Of a stretch of 64,000 nucleotides of DNA, positions 17,791 through 25,767 are shown in pieces. The first letter of the stretch is position 1. Every line of letters starts with the position of its first letter. The notes below the pieces were generated by a model. The model was not told where the DNA came from, searched no databases, and saw only the letters and a list, made by a program, of their open reading frames with translations. Source of the DNA: Mycolicibacterium sp. MU0053. GTDB lineage: Bacteria > Actinomycetota > Actinomycetes > Mycobacteriales > Mycobacteriaceae. Position numbers and translations under genes: made by a program. Where the stretch lies: contig NZ_OY726397.1 of the NCBI RefSeq assembly GCF_963378095.1, positions 4,526,001 to 4,590,000 on the forward strand, in the 5' to 3' direction.

Positions 17791-19500
17791 TCAGCGTAAA
17801 CCGGCAATCTGCGCCACGGTCAGCGAAGCGGTAAGTCGCAGTAGATCCCGCGGTTTGGCCAGCCGCAATCCGGTCAGCTCCTCGAGTCGGCGGGTCCGTT
17901 GTTGCACGGTGTTCGGGTGCAGATGCAGTGCTGCGGCAGCGGCCCGGCGATCCAAATCATGCTCGAGCAGGACACGGGCGGTATGTACCAGTTCAGTCGA
18001 CCGCTCGCGGTCGTAATCGAGGGCGGGCCCCAACACTGAACGCGCAAATGCGCGCAGTCCCTCCGGGTCATCGAGTTGCAGCAACAAATGGTCGATGGCG
18101 ATCTCCTGCAGGTCGATGACCGCGGGGGAAGGACCGTCGGCGGCCAACTCCAGCGCGCCACGCAGCGTCCGAAAAACCCCGGACAGGTCCTGGACGGCAG
18201 CGGGCGGTGCCACGGCTGACAGTGCGCGCTCGACCACCTCCTCGGCGGTCAGTAGATCGACCAGCCGGGCGGCAACCTCGGTGATCTCGCCGTCGACTCC
18301 TGGGCCCCGCGCGTCTCGGGCCCACACCAAGACCAAGTCACCACGATGGACCGCGGTCAGCGGACGGGGAGATACCCCCGCCACAAACCGATCGACGGCA
18401 GACAACAACCGTTCGGTCATCGGTCGGCTGCCGGGCTTGTCGCGTTCGACGCAGCGCACCGCGAGCAACACCTGCTCACCGGACAGATCCCAGCCGAGGC
18501 GACGTGCCCGACCCAACAGGGCGGCGATGTCGGCGCCGTCCGAATTGAGCAACTCGGCGACCAGCGACCCGCGCAGCCGCTGTTCCACCTCGGCAGCTGT
18601 ACGGGCCCGCAGCAGTTCGAGCGCCGTGACGACTGCGGCGTGCTCAATCGCGCGCATGTCGAGCCGGGTGAGCGCCGCGGGCAGATCCTGGACATGGATT
18701 CGTGCCACGACGTCGCCGTCGAGCACGACCGGGGACCAGCTGTGCTCTCCCCCGCTGGTGTCCTCGGTGAGCCAGCCCGCGCGCGCCAAGGTCTCGTCGT
18801 ACACGTCCTCGATCCACACCGGGCGGTCCAGCAATTCGGCCAGCGCGGCAGCCACACCCTCGACCCCCTCGCCGCGTAGTGCGGTCGCGGTGAGCAGCGT
18901 ATGTATCTCCTCCGCTCGGCGCAGTTCCCGAATGGTGTCCTGCTCACGGGCACGCAACTGGGCGGTACCCAAGGCGATCGCCACCTGGGTCGCCAATGTG
19001 GTCACCATGCTGATCTCGGCGGCATCGAACCGGTGCGGGCGGGCGTGATAGCCGTTGAGCGCGCCGACGACGGTGCTGCCGCGGCGCAACGGCACCGACA
19101 CCAACGCGCGGTAGCCCTGCTCGTCTGCCACCCCACCCCACGCGAAGCCCGGATGGAGCTCGATGTCCTCCAACACCACCGCCTCGCCGGTGCGGAAGGC
19201 AATGCTCGTCGGTGCTTCGTCGGCGCCTCGAACGTCGAGCAGGATCGGCCGACTGGCGTTGACTTCGGCAATGTAGTCGGTCAACAAGCCATGAGAGCCG
19301 ACGATAGCGAGCGCCTGCCCACTTTCGTCGGGCAAGAATACGCCGCAGAAGTCGTACCCGAGCAATGTGCAGGCGGTGCGCGCCACCCGTCCCAACAGGT
19401 CCGTGACAGGCTCGTCGCCACCGACAGCCTCCCCGATGGTCGCGAGGGCATCGAGCCAGCGTTCCAGCGGCACACCGGAACGTGATGTTGGGACAGACAT
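17791..19500 (-). CDS. GAF-domain PucR/CdaR-type transcriptional regulator
   Basis: About 569 aa from the ATG at 19500 (MSVPTSRSG); an in-frame ATG also lies at 19512 and neither has a strong ribosome site. From the chosen start, residues ~15-190 form a GAF ligand-sensing domain, and the middle is CdaR-like. The last ~60 residues carry a PucR-type helix-turn-helix (ALHLHPNTVQQRTRRLEEL). Such proteins usually activate catabolic genes in response to a small effector. It is transcribed divergently from the transporter/enzyme cluster at 19612-25755, with inverted repeats between, so it is most likely the cluster's regulator. The effector is unknown. M. tuberculosis has no equivalent at this position. 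Confidence 0.85.
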   Translation of the reverse strand: MSVPTSRSGVPLERWLDALATIGEAVGGDEPVTDLLGRVARTACTLLGYDFCGVFLPDESGQALAIVGSHGLLTDYIAEVNASRPILLDVRGADEAPTSIAFRTGEAVVLEDIELHPGFAWGGVADEQGYRALVSVPLRRGSTVVGALNGYHARPHRFDAAEISMVTTLATQVAIALGTAQLRAREQDTIRELRRAEEIHTLLTATALRGEGVEGVAAALAELLDRPVWIEDVYDETLARAGWLTEDTSGGEHSWSPVVLDGDVVARIHVQDLPAALTRLDMRAIEHAAVVTALELLRARTAAEVEQRLRGSLVAELLNSDGADIAALLGRARRLGWDLSGEQVLLAVRCVERDKPGSRPMTERLLSAVDRFVAGVSPRPLTAVHRGDLVLVWARDARGPGVDGEITEVAARLVDLLTAEEVVERALSAVAPPAAVQDLSGVFRTLRGALELAADGPSPAVIDLQEIAIDHLLLQLDDPEGLRAFARSVLGPALDYDRERSTELVHTARVLLEHDLDRRAAAAALHLHPNTVQQRTRRLEELTGLRLAKPRDLLRLTASLTVAQIAGLR

Positions 19501-19545
19501 AGGTTGAAGCATAAGTGTGTTCAGCAGGACATTGCCGCGGCCTGC

Positions 19546-19586
19546 GCGCATCACGCATGGTGATGCGCAGCGGTGACAGTCGTCAC
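19546..19586. promoter_or_regulatory. Inverted repeats in the divergent promoter of the catabolic island
   Basis: A perfect 9-bp inverted repeat, GCGCATCAC / GTGATGCGC (19546-19554 and 19560-19568, 5-base gap), is followed by GTGAC-N4-GTCAC (19573-19586). They lie between the regulator start (19500) and the lipoprotein start (19612), where a regulator binding site is expected. The second repeat overlaps a GTG that could be taken as a longer start for the lipoprotein, arguing against that start. Confidence 0.55.
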
Positions 19587-19611
19587 AAGCGGGGATCAAG
19601 GAGGTTTTCCG

Positions 19612-20670
19612 TTGCGCAATCCAGCACGATCGCGAATGTTTCGATCGGCGATCGCCCTAGCGGCCGTGGCCGTGATGGCCGTGACGACGGCGTGCTCCGC
19701 AGGACTAGGTGGACCGGCATCCTCGCGTGCTGCCCAAGAAGGCGTCATCCGCTTCACCTTCGCCCCAGACCCGATCTGGGACTACATGAACGAAACCGGC
19801 ATCGTCGAGGAGTGGCAGCACTCCACCGGCTACACCATCGAATCCAGCGCCACCTGGGACGAGTTCGGTCTGTTCGCCGGCGGGCACGCCGACATCATCT
19901 CGACGGCCTCTTTCGAAGTGCCTTACCTCGAGGAGCAGACCCAGCGCGAGACCGTGATCATCGGACGCTACAACGCCGAACGTAGCCGAATCCTGGTGCG
20001 CACCGACGACCCAGCGCAGTCAGTGGCGGATCTCCGCGGGAAACGCTTCGGGGTGTTCACCACGGTGTCGGGCACCCTGGTCTGGAGCGCCTTGCTCAAG
20101 CACATGCACGATCTCAACCTCATCGGCAACGGCAGCGACTTCCGAGTCGTGGTGGCTGACATCCAGAACTTGTCGAACCTGCTTGCCCGCGGTGAGATCG
20201 ATGCTTGCATCTGCTACCCCGACCTGTCGGCTCGGGAACTCCGGCAGGGCACGGTGCGGGCGCTCTACGACGGCAGGTCCTCGGCTGACCTGTTCGGCGA
20301 ACTCATTGCCCCAGGACATGACGGGCCTATGGGCAACGTCTTCGTGGCCCGCCGCGATTGGGTCGAGGAGCATCCGCGCGAGGTATCCGCTTTCCTCGAC
20401 CTGTGGACCAGGGGGCTCTCCGAATGGCGGGGACACCGCGAAGAAATGATCGAACACTACCCACAGCACTTCGCGGTAGAGAATCCCGAAGACATCACCT
20501 TCATGAAGGAATATGTGGCCGAACACGATTGGGTCGTCGACGACGTGCGGTTCGACGAAGAGTGGGCAACCGACGAGAGCTCGATCTTCGAACTGATGCG
20601 GGAAACCGGCGTCATCGGCGATGACGTGGCGGACCCTCGCTTTCTGCCGACCGAGGGAGTCAAGCCGTGA
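19612..20670 (+). CDS. ABC transporter substrate-binding lipoprotein (SsuA/NMT1-like)
   Basis: 352 aa from a TTG start at 19612, chosen because AAGGAGG (19598-19604) ends seven bases upstream. A longer GTG start at 19573 would lie inside an inverted repeat. The N-terminus is a lipoprotein signal: Arg-rich n-region, hydrophobic AIALAAVAVMAV, then a lipobox-like TTAC-Ser. The mature part resembles the NMT1/SsuA group of binding proteins that feed SsuBC-type transporters with sulfonates, thiamine precursors or aromatic acids. It is the first gene of a tight operon with two permeases and an ATPase. The ligand is unknown; the downstream hydroxylase and amidohydrolase point to an aromatic or heteroaromatic acid. 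Confidence 0.85.
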   Translation: MRNPARSRMFRSAIALAAVAVMAVTTACSAGLGGPASSRAAQEGVIRFTFAPDPIWDYMNETGIVEEWQHSTGYTIESSATWDEFGLFAGGHADIISTASFEVPYLEEQTQRETVIIGRYNAERSRILVRTDDPAQSVADLRGKRFGVFTTVSGTLVWSALLKHMHDLNLIGNGSDFRVVVADIQNLSNLLARGEIDACICYPDLSARELRQGTVRALYDGRSSADLFGELIAPGHDGPMGNVFVARRDWVEEHPREVSAFLDLWTRGLSEWRGHREEMIEHYPQHFAVENPEDITFMKEYVAEHDWVVDDVRFDEEWATDESSIFELMRETGVIGDDVADPRFLPTEGVKP

Positions 20671-21509
20671 CCCAGACTGTCGCACTACCGAGCACCGCGC
20701 CCGGACCCCGCGACCCTGCGCAGCCACCCCGCTGGCGGCGGAACCCAGGACGGCCCACCGGCCCGCGGCGGTGGTTGATCTCTGGCAGTGCGCTGGTGCT
20801 GGCGATCGCGGCCTGGATGGCAATCGCCGCCTGGGTGGACGATCCCATCCTGCCCAAGCCCGTCGATGTGCTGGAGCGGACCGTCGCCATCATCGCCTCC
20901 GGTGAGGCGTTGACGAACTTCGCCTCGAGCATCGGCAAGATCGCGGCCGGATTCGCAATCGCGATGATCGCCGGTCTGATCATCGGCTTCGCAATGGGTC
21001 GTAGCCGGTTCATGACGTCCTACTTCTCGCTGCCGCTGTTCGTCCTCGGCAATATGCCGGGCCTGACCTATGCGGTGTTCGGCCTGTTGATATTCGGCAT
21101 CGGCCCGGGCGGTCCGATCGTGGTCTCGGCCCTGGTGGCCACCCCATTCATCGCGATCAACGTCGCCGAGGGGGTGCGCTCGGTCGACGGGAACCTGTTG
21201 GCGATGTGCCACGCGTTCGAGCGCAACCGCGTCGACATTCTGCGTCACCTGTACTTGCCTGCCGTGGCCACCTTTGTCTTCGCCGGCGTGCGTTACGGCT
21301 TCGCGATGGCCTGGAAAGTGGAGGCCCTCACCGAGGTGTTCGGCGCCAGCGACGGTGTCGGATTCATGATCCGCAAGGCCTATCAAGAGTTCCAGGTCGA
21401 CGACATGCTTGCCTGGACAGCACTTTTCGTCATCGTCATGATTCTGATGGAGCGTGGTCTGGCGTACCTCGAAACCCGTTTGTTCGCCTGGCGGAAGGAC
21501 CTCGGATGA
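20667..21509 (+). CDS. ABC transporter permease (SsuC-like), first copy
   Basis: A protein of 280 aa. It has a cytoplasmic N-terminal tail rich in Pro and Arg, then about six hydrophobic segments of the BPD_transp_1 fold, starting at WLISGSALVLAIAAWMAIAA. An EAA-like coupling loop is visible around MCHAFERNRVDILRHLYLP. The GTG start overlaps the TGA of the lipoprotein gene (GTGA), indicating translational coupling. Together with the next permease it should form a heterodimeric channel. Confidence 0.88.
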   Translation: MTQTVALPSTAPGPRDPAQPPRWRRNPGRPTGPRRWLISGSALVLAIAAWMAIAAWVDDPILPKPVDVLERTVAIIASGEALTNFASSIGKIAAGFAIAMIAGLIIGFAMGRSRFMTSYFSLPLFVLGNMPGLTYAVFGLLIFGIGPGGPIVVSALVATPFIAINVAEGVRSVDGNLLAMCHAFERNRVDILRHLYLPAVATFVFAGVRYGFAMAWKVEALTEVFGASDGVGFMIRKAYQEFQVDDMLAWTALFVIVMILMERGLAYLETRLFAWRKDLG

Positions 21510-22306
21510 GTACCACCACCACCCCGATCACCCAGCTGCAATCCTGGCGGTATCAGCTGCGCGGTCACGGTTCTGGAGCGCTCGCCGTCGCCGCGTCCGT
21601 GTTGACCATCCTGGCCGTTTGGCAACTGGCAGTGGTGGTGGGCAACCGGATTCCCTCGCCGGCCGACACCGTCGACAGCCTGGCAAGCGAGGCCGCCGCG
21701 GGACAACTCTGGGCCAACCTGGCCGTCTCGGCCAACCGATTCGCGCTCGGCCTGGCTGCCGCGCTTCTGGTCGGGGCGGTGCTGGGCGTCCTGATGGGGC
21801 TGTCCAAGATCGCCGACCTGGCGCTGTCCGACCTCAACGCAGCCGCGTTGGCGATCCCAGCCGTCATCTGGGCGCTGCTGACCACGATGTGGTTCGGCTT
21901 CGGTTGGCTGACACCGGTGGTGACGGTGTTTCTGGCGGGTCTGCCATTCGTCATCGTCAACATCGCCAAGGCCACCCGGGCGGTGCCGGCCGACCTGGTT
22001 CTGATGGCACGGTCCTTCGGAGTCTCCCGCGCAGATGTGCTGCGGCACATCGTCGCACCCGCGGTCGCCGGATCCACCGTGGCCGCCGTGCGGTTCGCCA
22101 TCATGAGCGCCTGGAACGGACTGCTGCTGGCCGAGTGGTTCGGATCGACGTCGGGGGTGGGTTGGCGGTCCAGATACTGGTATGACGCTAACCAACTCGA
22201 TGGCTTCTTCGCCTGGGTGCTGGTTTTCATCCTGGTACTGATCATCGCCGATCTGGTGATCCTCGGTCCGATCGAGCGCTACGCCACGCGCTGGCGTTCG
22301 GCCTGA
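21506..22306 (+). CDS. ABC transporter permease (SsuC-like), second copy
   Basis: 266 aa from ATG 21506, which overlaps the preceding TGA (ATGA). A longer open frame upstream is only the shadow of the first permease. It has about six membrane segments and an EAA-like loop (ARSFGVSRADVLRHIVAP). It is related to but clearly diverged from the first permease. Two different permeases suggest a heterodimeric membrane part, unlike the classical homodimeric SsuC. Confidence 0.88.
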   Translation: MSTTTTPITQLQSWRYQLRGHGSGALAVAASVLTILAVWQLAVVVGNRIPSPADTVDSLASEAAAGQLWANLAVSANRFALGLAAALLVGAVLGVLMGLSKIADLALSDLNAAALAIPAVIWALLTTMWFGFGWLTPVVTVFLAGLPFVIVNIAKATRAVPADLVLMARSFGVSRADVLRHIVAPAVAGSTVAAVRFAIMSAWNGLLLAEWFGSTSGVGWRSRYWYDANQLDGFFAWVLVFILVLIIADLVILGPIERYATRWRSA

Positions 22307-22339
22307 AACCCCTCTGACACAACGAGAGCGAGTACAACT

Positions 22340-23080
22340 ATGGCATCTATCGAAATCCGGAACCTGGTCAAGGAATTCACCGACCGCCGAGGCAATGCCA
22401 CCCGCGTCCTCGACGGGATAGACCTGACCATCACCGGCGAGACCTTCGTATCGGTCGTGGGCCCCTCTGGCAGCGGGAAGACGACGCTGCTCAACATCGT
22501 CTCGGGCATCGAAACCCTCACCTCCGGTGATGTTCGGCTGCGGTCGGGCGACCGCGACGCCCGGGTCGGGTACGTGTTCCAGGACGCCCGCCTGCTGCCG
22601 TGGCGCACCGTGATGGCCAATCTCAGCTTCGTGCAACGTGACCGGACCGACTGGCACCGCCGCGCGAGCCATTACCTCGACCTGGTTGGCCTCGCCGAGT
22701 ACGCCGATCGCTACCCGGCGCAACTGTCCGGCGGGCAGCAGCAGCGCATCGGAATCGCCCGAGCGTTCTCCGTCGAACCAGACATTTTGTTGATGGATGA
22801 GCCTTTCTCGCACCTGGACGCGATGACATCGCGGGCGTTGCGGGAGCATTTGGAGCGGATCTGGCTGGAGTCCCGTCGCACCGTCATGTTTGTGACACAC
22901 GACGTAACCGAGGCCGTCCAACTCTCCGACCGCATCGTGGTGCTTGCACCGGGCGGACGGGTGCACGAGATCATCGACGTGGACCTGCCCCGCCCGCGAC
23001 GGGCCTCGGATCCGGCGGTGGCGATGCTGCAAGCCGACGTGCTGGCCCGCTTCGAAGCTCTCGAGGCGGCGGCAGCGTGA
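22340..23080 (+). CDS. ABC transporter ATP-binding protein (SsuB-like)
   Basis: A protein of 246 aa with all nucleotide-binding motifs: Walker A GPSGSGKTT, Q-loop in GYVFQDARLLPW, signature LSGGQQQRIGIARA, Walker B ILLMDEPFSHLD and the H-loop VTHDVTEA. It energises the importer formed by the two preceding permeases. It starts 33 bases after the second permease and overlaps the following amidohydrolase gene by GTGA. The codons at its beginning are less GC-biased than in surrounding core genes. Confidence 0.92.
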   Translation: MASIEIRNLVKEFTDRRGNATRVLDGIDLTITGETFVSVVGPSGSGKTTLLNIVSGIETLTSGDVRLRSGDRDARVGYVFQDARLLPWRTVMANLSFVQRDRTDWHRRASHYLDLVGLAEYADRYPAQLSGGQQQRIGIARAFSVEPDILLMDEPFSHLDAMTSRALREHLERIWLESRRTVMFVTHDVTEAVQLSDRIVVLAPGGRVHEIIDVDLPRPRRASDPAVAMLQADVLARFEALEAAAA

Positions 23081-24075
23081 ATACCGTTGTGCCCGTGCAA
23101 CCGGGCCCCATCGATGTCCATGCGCACTGGCTGCCCGAAGAACTCTTCGGCCTGCCTCCTGGTTCGCCGCTGCCGGCCCTGAACGGACGTGACGGCGAAC
23201 TGCACCTCGGCGACCTGCCGTTGTCCATCGACACCGAGGCGATGTGTGACGCGGACCTGGTGCTGGCCGATACCGAAGCGGCGGGCTTGGGCTCGCGGGT
23301 GCTGTCGGCACCGCCGTTCGCCTTCCCCGTCGTAGCCGCCGCCGGGGTCGGCGAGTACGTCGGTCGCTTCAACGATGCACTCACGCGGGCGTGCCGAGAC
23401 AGTGCCGGCAGGTTGTTGGGCCTGGGCCTGGTGTCTCTGCACGATCCAGATGCCGCCCGCGCAGAGATGGCAGCCCTGTCGAAAACCGGTGTGGTACGCG
23501 GCATCACCGTGCCGCCGCTGCTGGGATCTGAGTCGTTCGATGCCGGCCCGCTGCGGGAGGTCATCGAACTTGCCGCTGCCGCCGATCTTGCCGTGCAGGT
23601 GCATCCGATGCAGCTGCCGCGGCCGGAGTGGGAGTCCTACTACCTGGCCAACCTGATCGGCAACCCAGTCGAGACGGCAACCGCCGCCGCATCGTTGATT
23701 CTCGGCGGTGTACTGGACCGACTGCCCGGTCTTCGCATCTGCCTACTGCATGGCGGCGGCTGCGCACCGGCGCTGCTCGGGCGTTGGCGACATGGCTGGG
23801 AGCAACGCGCAGACGTCCGCAGCAACACGAGCCAACCTCCGACCGCCGCGTTCGGCTCGCTGTGGTTCGACACCCTGACTCACGACGGACCCACCCTCGA
23901 ACTCCTTCGGGCCCAGGCGAACCCGGAACGGTTGATGTGTGGCAGCGACTACCCGTTCGATATGGGCGTCGCGCTGCCGTTGGCCCTGCCGCGCAGCGTC
24001 GGGCTCACCGATGACGAGCTCGAGGCCAACGCACGACGATTCCTGAATCTTGACCAAGGAGAGAAGCATGCCTGA
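23077..24075 (+). CDS. ACMSD-type amidohydrolase (probable metal-dependent decarboxylase or hydrolase)
   Basis: 332 aa from a GTG start overlapping the ATPase stop. The Amidohydrolase_2 fold is indicated by metal and active-site motifs in order: HAH in IDVHAHWLP, His in VQVHPMQ, His in LLHGGGCAP and Asp in MCGSDYPF. These are the residues used by the ACMSD / gamma-resorcylate decarboxylase group, which removes carboxylates from aromatic rings; related members hydrate or hydrolyse ring-cleavage products. Its place between an importer and a ring hydroxylase suggests decarboxylation of an imported aromatic acid, but a role after ring cleavage is equally possible. Confidence 0.85.
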   Translation: MNTVVPVQPGPIDVHAHWLPEELFGLPPGSPLPALNGRDGELHLGDLPLSIDTEAMCDADLVLADTEAAGLGSRVLSAPPFAFPVVAAAGVGEYVGRFNDALTRACRDSAGRLLGLGLVSLHDPDAARAEMAALSKTGVVRGITVPPLLGSESFDAGPLREVIELAAAADLAVQVHPMQLPRPEWESYYLANLIGNPVETATAAASLILGGVLDRLPGLRICLLHGGGCAPALLGRWRHGWEQRADVRSNTSQPPTAAFGSLWFDTLTHDGPTLELLRAQANPERLMCGSDYPFDMGVALPLALPRSVGLTDDELEANARRFLNLDQGEKHA

Positions 24076-25288
24076 GATCAACGGCGGGCTCGGTGCGTCG
24101 CGCGATTGGTCAGGTCGGCGGGCTTTGGTCATCGGCGGGTCGTTCGGCGGTTTGACCGCCGCGCTGCTGCTGCGTCGGCTCGGCTTCGATGTCTCGGTGT
24201 TCGAGCGCACTCCAGATAACCTCGACAGCCGAGGTGGTGGCATCGTGCTGCAACCCGACACGCTGCGCTGGTTCACCGAGTGCAGCACCCAGCATCCCCA
24301 GCAGGTCAGCACCTCCACCCACTACGTGCAGTACCTCGACCGTTCCAACGGGATCATCCACCGCGACCCCACCCCTTGGAGTTACACCTCGTGGGGCACG
24401 TTCTATCGGGCATTGCTCGCCGATTTCGGCACCGACGACTATCACCTAGGGCAATACGCGGCCGGATTCGATCAGGACGCGGACGGCGTCGAGGTGCGGT
24501 TCGCCTCCGGTCGTCGTGAACGCGGCGACCTGGTGGTGTTCGCCGACGGAATCGGCTCCCCGAGCCGCCGACGCATTTCCCCGGGAGCCGAACTCGAATA
24601 CTCCGGTTACATCGGCTGGCGGGGCACGGTTCCCGAAAGCGAGATGTCCCCGGAGGCATTTGAGCTCTTGCACGATTCGATCACCTACAGCGTGGCGCCC
24701 CATACCCACATCAACGTGTATCCGATTCCGTCGCCCGATGGTGGTTTGGTCGCCGGCGAACGACTGCTGAACTACGTCTGGTACCGCAACGTGCCGGAGG
24801 GCCACGAACTCGACGAACTGATGACCGACAAGCGCGGCTTCGTCGCCAAGGTATCGCTACACCCGGGTGCTGTGCAGGGTCGGTTCATCGACGAAATGCG
24901 CGTGGCCGCAGGCCAATTGCTGGCTCCGGCCGCGGCTGAGGTGGTCCAGCGCACCGAGCAGCCGTACCTGCAGGCGGTGTACGACGCCGGGGTCGACCGG
25001 ATGGCGCTGGGCCGGGTCGCCCTGATCGGGGACGCCGCCAGCGCCGCCCGGCCACACGCGGCGGCGGGCACCGCGAAGGCCGCGGCCAACGCGTGGGCGC
25101 TGTACGACGCGCTCGCGCGGGCCGACGACATCACCGAAGCGCTGCAGAAATGGGAGCCCGGCCAGCTCGAACTGGGCAAACGATTGCTGCGCCGGGTCAA
25201 GGAGATGGGCACCCGTTCCCAGGTCGACTGCACCTGGACCCCGGGCGACCCCGATCTGCGCTTCGGTCTGCACGGCCCGGGCCGCTGA
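24068..25288 (+). CDS. FAD-dependent aromatic hydroxylase, 2,6-dihydroxypyridine 3-monooxygenase-like
   Basis: 406 aa from ATG 24068; AAGGAG lies six bases upstream, whereas an earlier TTG at 24050 has none. Class A flavoprotein hydroxylase motifs: ADP-binding VIGGSFGGLTAALLL, DG motif VVFADGIGS and GD motif ALIGDAASAARPHAAAG. The stretches NVPEGHELDELMTD and RPHAAAG..KA look to me closest to 2,6-dihydroxypyridine 3-hydroxylase of nicotine-degrading Paenarthrobacter. It would insert one oxygen next to a ring hydroxyl using NAD(P)H. The real substrate could be another hydroxylated N-heterocycle or a phenol. It overlaps the amidohydrolase gene by eight bases and is followed by a cupin gene. Confidence 0.85.
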   Translation: MPEINGGLGASRDWSGRRALVIGGSFGGLTAALLLRRLGFDVSVFERTPDNLDSRGGGIVLQPDTLRWFTECSTQHPQQVSTSTHYVQYLDRSNGIIHRDPTPWSYTSWGTFYRALLADFGTDDYHLGQYAAGFDQDADGVEVRFASGRRERGDLVVFADGIGSPSRRRISPGAELEYSGYIGWRGTVPESEMSPEAFELLHDSITYSVAPHTHINVYPIPSPDGGLVAGERLLNYVWYRNVPEGHELDELMTDKRGFVAKVSLHPGAVQGRFIDEMRVAAGQLLAPAAAEVVQRTEQPYLQAVYDAGVDRMALGRVALIGDAASAARPHAAAGTAKAAANAWALYDALARADDITEALQKWEPGQLELGKRLLRRVKEMGTRSQVDCTWTPGDPDLRFGLHGPGR

Positions 25289-25320
25289 CACCGTTGGAAC
25301 CGAGACGACTGGAGAAGATG

Positions 25321-25755
25321 ATGACGAATGTTCAACCGCACCTGACGGACGCGCCGCTGGCCGGCACCCGCGTGGGCACGGACTACAACGGTTGGTCTCC
25401 CGAACTGCGCGCCGAATTCGAAACCTACGCGTACGACGGACATGTGGGCTCCCGCCTGCTGTCCGCGAACGACCGGGTCCGGGTCTGGGAGATCCGGCTG
25501 GGCCCGGGCGAGCGGTTCCACGCCCACCGGCATGTGCTCGACTACTTCTGGACCGCCGTGAACGCCGGGCGCAGCCGACAACACACTGCGGACGGCACCA
25601 CCCGAGAGGTCGCCTACGAGGCCGGCGAAACCCGACATTTCACCTTCGGTGCGGGCGAGTTCCTGCTGCACGACATCGAGAACGTCGGGACTCAGGAACT
25701 CGTGTTCACCACCGTCGAGCACCTCGACTCGGCGAACCCACCGCTACCGCTTTGA
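25321..25755 (+). CDS. Small cupin-fold protein (BauB-like)
   Basis: 144 aa from ATG 25321, six bases after GGAG; an adjacent ATG at 25318 is too close to it. A single cupin barrel is indicated by GERFHAHRH (metal-binding His cluster) and FLLHDIENVG (third His). Similar proteins are called BauB-like and have no settled reaction. It is the last gene of the catabolic run, 32 bases after the hydroxylase, and could be a metal-dependent oxygenase, isomerase or binding protein acting on the hydroxylated product. It converges on lpqI with 12 bases between stops. Confidence 0.8.
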   Translation: MTNVQPHLTDAPLAGTRVGTDYNGWSPELRAEFETYAYDGHVGSRLLSANDRVRVWEIRLGPGERFHAHRHVLDYFWTAVNAGRSRQHTADGTTREVAYEAGETRHFTFGAGEFLLHDIENVGTQELVFTTVEHLDSANPPLPL

Positions 25756-25767
25756 GGCGTGCCGCCA

